Part shown: one piece after another, positions 1 to 5,105 of the stretch
Layout: each line of letters opens with the position of its first letter
Position numbering within the stretch: position 1 is the first letter of the stretch
NCBI GenBank assembly: GCA_016295895.1
Contig: JAEDKI010000086.1
Coordinates: 1-8,032 of the forward strand
DNA: 8,032 nucleotides
DNA from: Clostridiaceae bacterium
GTDB taxonomy: Bacteria; Bacillota; Clostridia; Oscillospirales; Acutalibacteraceae
Direction of reading: 5' to 3'
Program-made: the position numbers and the translations under genes
The notes under the pieces: model-generated
Told to the model about the DNA's origin: nothing
Seen by the model: only the letters and a program-made list of their open reading frames with translations
Database searches by the model: none

Positions 1-49
1 TGACCCTCTGCTTGTAAGGCAGATGCTCTCCCAGCTGAGCTATGCTCCC
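1..49 (-). tRNA. tRNA-Val (anticodon UAC), partial, 3' part outside window
   Basis: The minus strand reads a tRNA 5' half: acceptor strand GGGAGCA, D-arm GCTC...GAGC with AGCTGGGA loop, and a 5-bp anticodon stem TCTGC/GCAGA around the 7-nt loop CTTACAA. The anticodon is therefore TAC, a valine isoacceptor. The sequence closely resembles bacterial tRNA-Val in the D-arm and loop. The window starts in the variable region, so the T-arm, the acceptor 3' strand and any CCA are not visible. It is probably the first gene of a tRNA unit, since a promoter lies directly upstream; what follows it cannot be seen. Confidence 0.93.
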
Positions 50-56
50 ACATCGG

Positions 57-77
57 CGTCGCTTTCGTCAAGCGACG
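57..77 (-). other. Hairpin in the tRNA-Val 5' leader
   Basis: Perfect 8-bp inverted repeat CGTCGCTT (57-64) / AAGCGACG (70-77) with a 5-nt loop. Its distal arm coincides with the expected transcription start of the tRNA promoter (~77), so the precursor RNA would begin with this stem-loop and be separated from the mature tRNA 5' end at 49 by about 7 nt. There is no T-run after it on the minus strand, so it is not an intrinsic terminator. A structured precursor leader removed by RNase P is the simplest reading. Confidence 0.6.
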
Positions 78-83
78 TGCTAT

Positions 84-112
84 ATAATACACTACTTTAC
101 CGAAAATGTCAA
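84..112 (-). promoter_or_regulatory. Sigma-A type promoter of the tRNA-Val gene
   Basis: On the minus strand a perfect -35 TTGACA (107-112) is followed by a 17-bp spacer and -10 TATTAT (84-89), predicting a start near 77. Hexamer quality and spacing are close to consensus, as expected for a stable-RNA gene. It gives the tRNA its own transcription, independent of the hslO operon whose last stop codon is only about 40 bp upstream. Confidence 0.85.
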
Positions 113-152
113 CCCTTTTTTTAAAAAAATTTCAAAAAATTTGATATATTTT

Positions 153-1025
153 TTAAATGCTTTCTGCGAGCTTTTTTATTTCTGAAGATGAAAATACATA
201 ACGCTTATCGCAGAAGTGACATTCAACCTCTGTTTGCGGTTCCTGAGCCATTTCGTTAAGCTCGTTTTTGCCCAGACTGATGAGCGCATTCGTTACCCGC
301 TCTTTTGAACAGTTGCATCTGTATTCGGGGCTTGACGAGTCAAGGGTCTCAAGCTCAAAGCCTTTCAGCACCTTGCGGCAGATGTCCTCGGGGCTCATTC
401 CGTCCGAAAGCATCTTTGTTACGGGTTCAATATCCTTGATACATTCCTCAACCTTATCAATCGTATCATCAAGCGCCGTTGGCAAAAGCTGAATAATGAA
501 ACCGCCCGCCGCTTTGATTGATAAATCGGGGTTAACAAGCACTCCGAGAGCGCATACGCTCGGAATCTGCTCGCTGACCGCAAAATAGCTTGTGATATCC
601 TCGGCAATCTCGCCCGATACTATCGGAGTCTGCCCGATATAAGGCTCTTTCAACCCGAGGTCTTTCATAACGGTTAAGCCGCCGTTTTTACCGACAGCGC
701 CCGCAACATCAAGCTTGCCTTTTGAATTGAGAGGAATCTCAACAACGGGATTCTCAACATATCCTCTGACATTTCCGCTGCTGTCCGAAACGGCAATCAG
801 CGTTCCCGCAGGTCCGCCGCCGTTGAGGCGCAGGGTCAGGCTGTCGTCACGCCCTTTGAGAACCGCTCCCATTAATGAAGCTGCCGTCAGAAGCCTGCCC
901 AATGCGGCAGAGGTTACGGCAGAGGTCTTGTGAATCCGCTCCATGCGGTTGATTATATCGGTTGTGTCCGCCGCAATGACGGTTAAGGTTCCGTCAACGG
1001 AAATCATTCTGACAAGTTCATTCAT
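153..1025 (-). CDS. hslO: Hsp33 family redox-regulated molecular chaperone HslO
   Basis: The 290-residue product has the length and layout of Hsp33, a cytoplasmic holdase switched on by oxidative stress. The N-terminal part carries the family's conserved blocks (for example LNGGGPAGTL near residue 68 and YVENP near 89). The C-terminal redox switch has the four zinc-binding cysteines as CxC (C237, C239) and CxxC (C269, C272). In the family these bind zinc when reduced and form disulfides when oxidised, which unfolds the linker and activates the protein. Here all four are intact, so the switch should work. The start ATG lies 4 bp after the methyltransferase stop, with an AAGGA Shine-Dalgarno 12 nt upstream, so it is the last gene of the yerC-methyltransferase-hslO unit. 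No convincing intrinsic terminator follows, only A/T runs before the tRNA promoter. Confidence 0.96.
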   Translation of the reverse strand: MNELVRMISVDGTLTVIAADTTDIINRMERIHKTSAVTSAALGRLLTAASLMGAVLKGRDDSLTLRLNGGGPAGTLIAVSDSSGNVRGYVENPVVEIPLNSKGKLDVAGAVGKNGGLTVMKDLGLKEPYIGQTPIVSGEIAEDITSYFAVSEQIPSVCALGVLVNPDLSIKAAGGFIIQLLPTALDDTIDKVEECIKDIEPVTKMLSDGMSPEDICRKVLKGFELETLDSSSPEYRCNCSKERVTNALISLGKNELNEMAQEPQTEVECHFCDKRYVFSSSEIKKLAESI

Positions 1026-1029
1026 ATTA

Positions 1030-1770
1030 TCACTTCTTCCTTGCTGAAAATACCGCTCTCTCGCTGTCAGGAGCGGCTTTTTCGGTTGTCATGTCGTCAT
1101 ATACCCCCATGAGCTCAAAGCCCGTCTCGGAGAGCAGCGAGGCGATTAAATCAAGGTCATATGCCTGCTCGGTGAAGCTTTCGCCCGAGCGGTAATATAC
1201 GCCGTCCTCCTCCTCAAAAAAGTCAAGAAGTATATCAACGCTGTTGTCGTTTTCATTATAGTTATTCTGCCAGACGCAGAACAAATCGTCAAATTCATAA
1301 ACGAAAGCATTGTCAGCCAGAATCTCTCTGTGCTTATAAACCGTGTTGACATCAAAAATGAACGCTCCTCCCTTGTTCATAAAGAGGGAAACACGCTCAA
1401 AGGTTTTTCTGACATCATCAACGCACGGCAGATGATTGATGCCGTCAAGAACGCATATGGCGCAGTCAACCGTGCCGTAAAGGTCGATGCTCTGCATTTC
1501 CTGATTCAGAAGCAGAATCTGTTCGCCCGATTCAAAGGCTTTTTGCCTTGCGGCGTTGAGCATTCCGACGCTGCTGTCAACCCCGATAACATCAAAGCCC
1601 TTTTGAGCCATTTTAACCGACATACTGCCCGTTCCGCAGCCGAGGTCAAGCAGAATTCCGCCTTTTATTCCGCACAGTGAAAGAAGCCTGCAAAAATAAT
1701 CTGCACGCTTCTCATACTCAACATTATCGGTCAGACGGTCGTAAAACCGTGAAAAGTTATCATACGGCAT
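1030..1770 (-). CDS. Class I SAM-dependent methyltransferase (YqeM-like)
   Basis: Cytosolic 246-residue enzyme predicted to transfer a methyl group from S-adenosylmethionine; the substrate cannot be told. The N-terminus (YDNFSRFYDRL) resembles the small YqeM-type methyltransferases of Firmicutes. Motif I is clear as LDLGCGTGS at residues 41-49, and the acidic residue ending strand beta-2 is D65 in GVDSS. A post-motif block VLDGINHL sits where the family has its substrate-side loop. I chose the ATG at 1770 because the homologous region begins there (MPYDNF); the open frame runs 50 codons further upstream, but that part is only a frame overlapping the yerC gene. With this start the gene overlaps the end of yerC by 11 bp, and hslO follows after 4 bp, so the three are co-transcribed and probably translationally coupled. 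An AGAGG sequence lies about 13 nt before the start, rather distant. Function beyond methylation is unknown. Confidence 0.88.
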   Translation of the reverse strand: MPYDNFSRFYDRLTDNVEYEKRADYFCRLLSLCGIKGGILLDLGCGTGSMSVKMAQKGFDVIGVDSSVGMLNAARQKAFESGEQILLLNQEMQSIDLYGTVDCAICVLDGINHLPCVDDVRKTFERVSLFMNKGGAFIFDVNTVYKHREILADNAFVYEFDDLFCVWQNNYNENDNSVDILLDFFEEEDGVYYRSGESFTEQAYDLDLIASLLSETGFELMGVYDDMTTEKAAPDSERAVFSARKK

Positions 1771-2059
1771 TTTTATCGTCCAGCCTCTTGAAAATTTCCT
1801 CATATCCGTTGCAACCGTACTGAAGCGAGCGGTTGACACGGCTGATGGTTGCGGTGCTTGCGCCCGTTTCGGCAACGATATCGCTGTAAACCTTTTTATC
1901 TCTGAGCATTTTTGCAACAACTATTCTCTGAGAGATTGCCTTTATTTCGGAGACCGTGCAAAGATCTTCAAAGAAATCATAGCATTCTTCAAGAGTTTCA
2001 AGATTCAGAATAGCTTCAAACAAAAAATCAACATTCTTATCTTTAATCTTATTGCTCAT
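1760..2059 (-). CDS. yerC: YerC/YecD family TrpR-like HTH protein
   Basis: The 99-residue product belongs to the TrpR-related YerC/YecD family, small all-helical proteins of Firmicutes that share the fold of the tryptophan repressor. A helix-turn-helix is visible at about residues 57-79, ending in the recognition stretch GASTATISRVNRSL. The N-terminal helices (FLFEAILNLETLEECYDFFEDL) match the family's dimer-forming part. I prefer the ATG at 2059 over one six codons upstream at 2077. AAAGGCGG sits at proper distance before 2059, and the mapped promoter would leave the upstream start with only a ~10-nt leader. It is first in the unit with the methyltransferase and hslO. In spite of the TrpR resemblance, YerC proteins are not established tryptophan regulators, so no link to the tryptophan importer in this window is claimed. 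DNA targets are unknown. Confidence 0.9.
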   Translation of the reverse strand: MSNKIKDKNVDFLFEAILNLETLEECYDFFEDLCTVSEIKAISQRIVVAKMLRDKKVYSDIVAETGASTATISRVNRSLQYGCNGYEEIFKRLDDKNAV

Positions 2060-2093
2060 TGCAAAACCGCCTTTCATACTTTCATGCTTTAAT

Positions 2094-2122
2094 ATTTTAA
2101 CACATGAAAAGAAAAAAGTAAA
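2094..2122 (-). promoter_or_regulatory. Promoter of the yerC-methyltransferase-hslO operon
   Basis: Minus strand -35 TTTACT (2117-2122), 17-bp spacer, -10 TAAAAT (2094-2099), with an extended -10 TG one base before the -10 hexamer. The start would fall near 2087, giving a 28-nt leader to the yerC ATG at 2059. No operator-like palindrome was seen around it. Confidence 0.7.
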
Positions 2123-2171
2123 TAACCATTTTGTGAATTTTCAAATAATTTTAAAACCAATGCGTTGACGG

Positions 2172-2185
2172 CAGACTTCGGTCTG
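2172..2185. other. Small UUCG/CGAA tetraloop hairpin after the tcdA relic
   Basis: CAGAC (2172-2176), TTCG loop, GTCTG (2181-2185): a 5-bp stem with a stable tetraloop, one base past the relic's stop codon on the minus strand. The T-rich tail (TTATTTTAT) follows it on the plus strand, where no gene ends, while on the minus strand the tail is not T-rich. It may be what is left of the old gene's 3' structure, but terminator function is unproven. Confidence 0.3.
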
Positions 2186-2320
2186 TTATTTTATCAGATC
2201 CTTTACTACCTCTCCGGCGATAATAAGCCCTGCAACCGAAGGGACAAAAGCGTTGCTTCCCGGAACCTGACGCCTTATTGTGCACTTTCTTTTTGTTCCC
2301 TCAGGGCAGATGCAATGATA
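2186..2320 (-). pseudogene. C-terminal relic of a TcdA/ThiF-family tRNA threonylcarbamoyladenosine dehydratase
   Basis: Only about 44 codons plus a stop codon remain, reading from CICPEGTKRK to VPSVAGLIIAGEVVKDLIK. This matches the conserved C-terminus of TcdA (YgdL/YrvM), the ThiF/E1-like enzyme that cyclises t6A37 to ct6A in tRNAs. A complete protein is about 240 residues; the nucleotide-binding GxGxxG region and the rest are absent. The terminator of the Rrf2 gene ends just upstream, so the missing part is not elsewhere in this window. In Bacillus the gene lies near the Rrf2-family gene cymR, so an ancestral rrf2-tcdA neighbourhood that lost most of tcdA by deletion fits. The frame is open beyond the relic to an ATG at 2377, but that part is the terminator hairpin and is not TcdA-like; no ribosome site supports expression. 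Confidence 0.72.
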
Positions 2321-2345
2321 CTTGCAACTATTTATCATATGAAAT

Positions 2346-2394
2346 AAAGCCAAAAGCAGGGAACGACCGGTGTTCAATCTCTGCTTTTGGCTTT
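2346..2394. terminator. Intrinsic terminator of the Rrf2 gene (symmetrical, bidirectional-looking)
   Basis: A 17-bp stem, arms 2346-2362 and 2378-2394, core AAAGCCAAAAGCAG/CTGCTTTTGGCTTT, with one G-T wobble and a 15-nt loop. It begins 3 bp after the Rrf2 stop codon. The minus-strand product ends in TTTATTT, the plus-strand one in CTTTTTAT, so it could stop transcription in either direction. It insulates the Rrf2 gene from the tcdA relic and the yerC promoter. Confidence 0.88.
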
Positions 2395-2397
2395 TTA

Positions 2398-2835
2398 TCA
2401 GATTACATAATCATCAAAACTGCGATTGCCGTAATTATCCAGAATATCCTGCAACGTTATATTGTCAAGGTAATCGGTTATTGCTTTATAAAGCCCCTCC
2501 CAAACGGGAAGTGTCATGCATTCTTCCATTCTCTCGCATTGGTTAACGGGCTGGTCAAGGCACGCAACGGGTGCAAGACTGCCTTCGGTTAAACGCAGAA
2601 TCATGCCGACAGTGTATTGGTCAGGCGATTTTGAAAGTCTGTATCCGCCCTGAAAACCTCGGTTTGTCTGCAAAAAGTTAGAGCTGTTAAGAATCGGAAC
2701 TATCTGCTCCAGATATTTTTTTGAAATTCCCTGTCTTTCTGCGATATCTTTAAGAGAAATATATCCGCTCTTTTGGTTTTTTGCAAGGTCAAGCATCATT
2801 CGCAGGGCATATCTTCCCTTTGTCGATATCTTCAT
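2398..2835 (-). CDS. Rrf2 family transcriptional regulator (IscR/CymR type)
   Basis: The 145-residue product starts with the Rrf2 signature MKISTKGRYALRMMLDLA, followed by a winged helix-turn-helix (about residues 27-67: SLKDIAERQGISKKYLEQI, then the wing RGFQGGYRLSK). The C-terminal part has three cysteines, C92, C100 and C106 (C-x7-C-x5-C), close to the C92/C98/C104 set that holds the 2Fe-2S cluster in IscR. CymR, the Bacillus cysteine-metabolism repressor, lacks such a set, so an Fe-S or redox-sensing role is the more likely reading; this is inference. Family members act as dimeric DNA-binding repressors or activators of Fe-S assembly or sulfur genes. Start supported by GAGG 8 nt before the ATG. 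The gene stands alone between its own promoter and a strong terminator; no iscS/iscU follows. Its targets may include the palindrome about 330 bp upstream of its start. Confidence 0.92.
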   Translation of the reverse strand: MKISTKGRYALRMMLDLAKNQKSGYISLKDIAERQGISKKYLEQIVPILNSSNFLQTNRGFQGGYRLSKSPDQYTVGMILRLTEGSLAPVACLDQPVNQCERMEECMTLPVWEGLYKAITDYLDNITLQDILDNYGNRSFDDYVI

Positions 2836-2870
2836 ATATAACGCCTCTTTTAATCTTTTTTTATAACACT

Positions 2871-2899
2871 ATAATAGCATATGTTTAATAGGCTTTCAA
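2871..2899 (-). promoter_or_regulatory. Proximal promoter of the Rrf2 gene
   Basis: Minus strand -35 TTGAAA (2894-2899), 17-bp spacer, -10 TATTAT (2871-2876), giving a start near 2864 and a ~29-nt leader. The spacer begins with GCCTATTA and the -10 is embedded in a second CTATTA, so CTATTA is directly repeated 14 bp apart across the promoter. AGCCTATTA also occurs in the palindrome at 3162-3188, which suggests a shared operator, possibly for autoregulation (inference). Confidence 0.72.
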
Positions 2900-2919
2900 G
2901 AAAAATTTATATCAAAAAA

Positions 2920-3048
2920 TTATTTTCTGAAAATAAGCACTGCTTCCCGTTCCGCCCTTTTTCCCAATGCATAAATATCCTGCGATTCCCTGTCAAAATA
3001 GTATAGCGGAACAATTCGGTTATAATATGTCGGGCGGTTCACAGTCAT
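2920..3048 (-). CDS. Short unrecognised ORF (42 aa), possible gene remnant
   Basis: An ATG at 3048 opens 42 codons ending at a TAA at 2920. I do not recognise the product. It looks protein-like and not like random translation: it contains YYNRIVPLYYFDRES and then a charged helix-like end ALGKRAEREAVLIFRK. No Shine-Dalgarno precedes the ATG. Another open frame (3140-3045) ends in a TGA that overlaps this ATG as ATGA, which could be translational coupling or the scar of a frameshift in one longer gene. Both lie downstream of the promoter at 3151-3179. The sum, under 80 codons without a good start, favours decayed coding sequence, but a genuine small protein cannot be excluded. Confidence 0.35.
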   Translation of the reverse strand: MTVNRPTYYNRIVPLYYFDRESQDIYALGKRAEREAVLIFRK

Positions 3049-3140
3049 ATTCGGTTAATTGATAATTCAACGGATTCTTCATACAGCGCCTTCTTTTCAG
3101 CAAGTGTAATAACAGAGCCATGTTTATGTTCAAAATTCAA
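3045..3140 (-). other. Second short open frame upstream, same strand, ATGA overlap with the next
   Basis: From a TTG at 3140 a frame of 31 codons runs to a TGA at 3045-3047, reading HKHGSVITLAEKKALYEESV in its middle, compositionally like a helical protein segment. There is no ATG/GTG start in frame and no ribosome site; TTG lies only about 5 nt from the predicted start of transcription. In-frame stops (TAA, TAG) lie about 40 bp upstream in the palindrome. I read it as the 5' part of the same decayed gene as the 2920-3048 frame, shifted by one base. Unrecognised. Confidence 0.25.
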
Positions 3141-3150
3141 GGAGCACTTT

Positions 3151-3179
3151 ATTATACACTCTATAGCCTATTATATCAA
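3151..3179 (-). promoter_or_regulatory. Distal promoter directed toward the Rrf2 gene
   Basis: Minus strand -35 TTGATA (3174-3179), 17-bp spacer, perfect -10 TATAAT (3151-3156); start predicted near 3145. Downstream are the short frames at 3140-2920 and, about 310 nt further, the Rrf2 start codon. No strong terminator lies between, so it could make a long-leader transcript of the Rrf2 gene, a small mRNA or a small RNA. The palindrome at 3162-3188 covers its -35 and spacer, the usual position for repression. Confidence 0.65.
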
Positions 3180-3188
3180 TAGGTTATA
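3162..3188. promoter_or_regulatory. 27-bp palindrome over the distal promoter, candidate operator
   Basis: Arms TATAGCCTATT (3162-3172) and AATAGGTTATA (3178-3188) are inverted repeats of 11 bp with one mismatch around a 5-bp centre. Size and AT-rich character fit an Rrf2-family binding site, and the half-site GCCTATTA recurs in the proximal Rrf2 promoter. That Rrf2 binds here is inference from proximity and the shared half-site. Confidence 0.5.
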
Positions 3189-3202
3189 AAGGCTTCTGGC
3201 AG

Positions 3203-3248
3203 TGTATTTTTTGCTGACCTGTGAATAACCGATATTTTAAAAAATACA
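3203..3248. repeat. 10-bp AT-rich inverted repeat in the 2836-3333 gene-free interval
   Basis: TGTATTTTTT (3203-3212) and AAAAAATACA (3239-3248) are perfect inverted copies separated by 26 bp. TGCTGAC also occurs twice nearby as a direct repeat (3212-3218, 3258-3264). No gene, target-site duplication or T-tailed terminator goes with them. They may be chance in AT-rich sequence or worn ends of a small element. The rest of 3189-3290 shows nothing else. Confidence 0.25.
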
Positions 3249-3291
3249 ACATAAGAATGCTGACAGAATAACGGTTTATAAATATGCATAT

Positions 3292-3327
3292 AAAAAAGCA
3301 GCAGATGCGGTTAGCCGTTCTGCTGCT
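3292..3327 (-). terminator. Intrinsic terminator of the tryptophan transporter operon
   Basis: Stem AGCAGCAGA (3297-3305) / TCTGCTGCT (3319-3327), 9 bp, with an inner CGG/CCG pair in the loop. On the minus strand it is followed by six T (3292-3297) and TATATGC. It begins 6 bp after the ATPase stop codon, as expected for the operon end. Confidence 0.9.
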
Positions 3328-3333
3328 GTTTTG

Positions 3334-4107
3334 TTAATTTCCGACCTCTATGCTGATTTGGTTGAAGATACGCAAAAGGTCGTCAACCGACGCTTTTTCT
3401 TTTTCTTCGCCCTTGATATCAACGATACACTTGCCCTCGTGCATCATTATCAATCGTGTGCCGTATTCAACGGCAAAGCGAAGATTATGGGTGACCATCA
3501 GCGAGGTCATATTTCTTTTTCTGACAAATTTATCGGTAAGACCCATTACCGTTTCGGAAGATTTGGGGTCAAGCGCCGCAGTATGCTCATCGAGAATCAG
3601 CAAATCGGGGCTTGTCATGTTAGCGATAACGAGCGCAAGCGCCTGCCTCTGACCGCCGCTGAGAACGCCAACCTTTGCGTTAAGGCGGTTTTCAAGCCCC
3701 ATTTCACATTCTTCAAGGAGTGAGCGGTAATAATCTATTCTCTTTGGATTAACGCTTCTTGAAAGCCCGAAAAGCTTATTTTTGTTATCGGCAAGAGCCA
3801 TATTCTCCAAAATCGTGAGATCGGCGCAGGTTCCTGCTTTCGGGTCCTGAAACACTCTGCCTATCCTCTCGGCACGGCGGTATTCATTCATTTTTGTTAT
3901 GTCTTTTCCGTTAAAAATGACCTTGCCGCTGTCGGGAGTGAGCGAACCGCAGATGAGGTTCAGAATCGTTGTTTTTCCGCTTCCGTTTGAGCCGATAACG
4001 CAGACGAATTCGCCGTCATCAATTCTGAGACTGAAATCCTTGAAAAGCGTTGTGGCATCGGGAGTTCCGACATTAAAGGTCTTGCAAATATTCTCAAGCT
4101 CTAACAT
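3334..4107 (-). CDS. trpZ: ABC transporter ATP-binding protein, TrpZ-like (tryptophan import)
   Basis: The 257-residue cytoplasmic ATPase would power the importer formed with the permease and lipoprotein encoded upstream. All nucleotide-binding motifs are present: Walker A GSNGSGKTT (39-47), Q-loop Q87 in VFQDP, signature LSGGQ (149-153), Walker B LLILDE (169-174), D-loop ALD (178-180) and switch H207 in MVTHN. I set the start at 4107 (MLELEN), where ATPase homology begins and where a GGGGAG ribosome site lies 8 nt upstream; 37 further in-frame codons upstream have no homology and overlap the permease gene. The gene overlaps the permease end by 14 bp, so translation is probably coupled. A terminator follows directly. 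Assignment to tryptophan comes from the UGG T-box of the operon and the TrpXYZ-like gene set; the ATPase alone does not show the substrate. Confidence 0.88.
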   Translation of the reverse strand: MLELENICKTFNVGTPDATTLFKDFSLRIDDGEFVCVIGSNGSGKTTILNLICGSLTPDSGKVIFNGKDITKMNEYRRAERIGRVFQDPKAGTCADLTILENMALADNKNKLFGLSRSVNPKRIDYYRSLLEECEMGLENRLNAKVGVLSGGQRQALALVIANMTSPDLLILDEHTAALDPKSSETVMGLTDKFVRKRNMTSLMVTHNLRFAVEYGTRLIMMHEGKCIVDIKGEEKEKASVDDLLRIFNQISIEVGN

Positions 4108-5041
4108 TCTTATGCTCCCCCCTCTTGCGGATTGCGCCGCTGCCGACAAGCGCAACGGTGAACAGTGCCGCCATGATGATTTTATTGTATGCCGACGGAA
4201 CGCCGAGCAGAGTTGCAATGCCGAGACAGCCCTGATAGATAACCGAGCCGAAAATAACCATTGTGGTCGGCTTCATAAAGCGGACTTTTCCGAAAACAGA
4301 AAGCCCGATAATCAGCGAAGCGAGGCCGATAACGATCATTCCGATGCCCATGCCCTGATTGACATTGTTGCGGCTCTGGACTATCAATGCGCCCGAAACG
4401 GCGGCAAGTCCGTTGCCTATTGCAAGGCCGAGAACCTTATAAAAGCGCTGATCCTTTGCGAGCATCGTAACATACTGCGAGTTGCTTCCCGTTGCCCTGA
4501 GCATAAGTCCGCTTTTGGTTTTGAGATAAAGGTCAAGCAGGATTTTGCATATAACGGCGATTGCAAAGAATGTTATGAGTCTTTGAAGATTGAAGCCTTT
4601 GAAATCGGTCGGCAGCAGGTTTGCGGGGAAAGAACGGAGCAGGGTCGGAACCCCTCTGCCAAGGTCAATTGTTGAAAGAGCGCCGTCTCCGGCAAAATTG
4701 CCGCCCATGCCGACAACCGTAACAACAAGGTTGACGGATATCAGCGCAGTTGATACAAGGATTCCGCAAAGCAGGGGTCTTATGCCGAGCTTAACATGCA
4801 GAAGCCCCGTTACCGAGCCGAAAACAAAGCCGGTAATGAAGGAAACAACGAGCGCAATCCACGGGTTAACGCCTGCCCGAACGAGCAGACCGAACACAAC
4901 GCCGCCCGAAAGCACCGTTCCCTCAACCGTCAGGTCGGGGAAATCAAGTATCGTATAAGAAATATAGTACCCCATAGCAAGTATGGAATACATAAATCCG
5001 TCTTGAAGAATTACATCAATTGAGCTGAGTATGGCAGACAT
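4094..5041 (-). CDS. trpY: ABC transporter permease, LivH/BPD_transp_2 type, TrpY-like (tryptophan import)
   Basis: The 315-residue polytopic membrane protein belongs to the branched-chain-amino-acid-type permease superfamily (BPD_transp_2). Hydrophobic segments occur along the whole length, for example WIALVVSFITGFVFGSVTGL, LCGILVSTALISVNLVVTVV, ITFFAIAVICKILLDLYL, GMIVIGLASLIIGLSVFG and IIMAALFTVALVGSGAI. The N-terminal YISYTILDFPDLTVEGT and the loop LRATGSNSQYVTMLAKD are typical of the subgroup that works with PF04392 binding proteins, the group of streptococcal TrpXYZ. One permease gene suggests a homodimeric channel. The start at 5041 has AAAGG about 7 nt upstream. It follows trpX by 64 bp, a gap holding a hairpin, and overlaps the ATPase gene by 14 bp. 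Substrate specificity is inferred from the operon's T-box. Confidence 0.9.
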   Translation of the reverse strand: MSAILSSIDVILQDGFMYSILAMGYYISYTILDFPDLTVEGTVLSGGVVFGLLVRAGVNPWIALVVSFITGFVFGSVTGLLHVKLGIRPLLCGILVSTALISVNLVVTVVGMGGNFAGDGALSTIDLGRGVPTLLRSFPANLLPTDFKGFNLQRLITFFAIAVICKILLDLYLKTKSGLMLRATGSNSQYVTMLAKDQRFYKVLGLAIGNGLAAVSGALIVQSRNNVNQGMGIGMIVIGLASLIIGLSVFGKVRFMKPTTMVIFGSVIYQGCLGIATLLGVPSAYNKIIMAALFTVALVGSGAIRKRGEHKNVRA

Positions 5042-5061
5042 AAGCTGTCCTTTCCGTGATA

Positions 5062-5091
5062 ACCGCCGCTCAGCGAAAACCGAACGGCGGT
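5062..5091 (-). other. Intercistronic hairpin between trpX and trpY
   Basis: ACCGCCG (5062-5068) and CGGCGGT (5085-5091) form a perfect GC-rich 7-bp stem with a 16-nt loop in the 64-bp gap. The minus-strand sequence after it is not T-rich, so it is not a full terminator. Such stems commonly protect the upstream mRNA from 3' exonuclease, giving more binding protein than permease; here that is inference. It ends about 20 nt before the trpY start, and the trpY ribosome site lies outside the stem. Confidence 0.5.
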
Positions 5092-5105
5092 AACTCTACA
5101 CTTAA

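Noticed and set aside
113..152. A/T runs after hslO as a possible terminator
   Set aside because: Only A/T pairing is possible and no GC-containing stem precedes the T-runs on the minus strand.
1771..1920. 50-codon N-terminal extension of the methyltransferase
   Set aside because: It overlaps the yerC gene in another frame and has no methyltransferase homology; the family start is MPYDNF at 1770.
1760..2059. YerC-like protein as repressor of the tryptophan importer
   Set aside because: YerC shares the TrpR fold, but family members are not known tryptophan sensors and no matching operator was found at the T-box promoter, which has its own tRNA-based control.
2321..2377. ATG at 2377 as a real start for the tcdA-like frame
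   Set aside because: These codons lie in the Rrf2 terminator hairpin, have no TcdA similarity and no ribosome site.
3203..3264. Inverted and direct repeats as an insertion element or CRISPR-like array
   Set aside because: Only one short AT-rich inverted pair and one 7-bp direct repeat, with no transposase, target duplication or regular spacing.
4108..4218. 37-codon N-terminal extension of the ATPase
   Set aside because: It lies inside the permease gene; the ATPase fold and a good ribosome site begin at 4107.
3899..4675. Plus-strand open frame of 258 codons opposite the permease and ATPase genes
   Set aside because: It is antisense to two genes with clear motifs, has no recognisable domain and a composition typical of reverse-frame translation.
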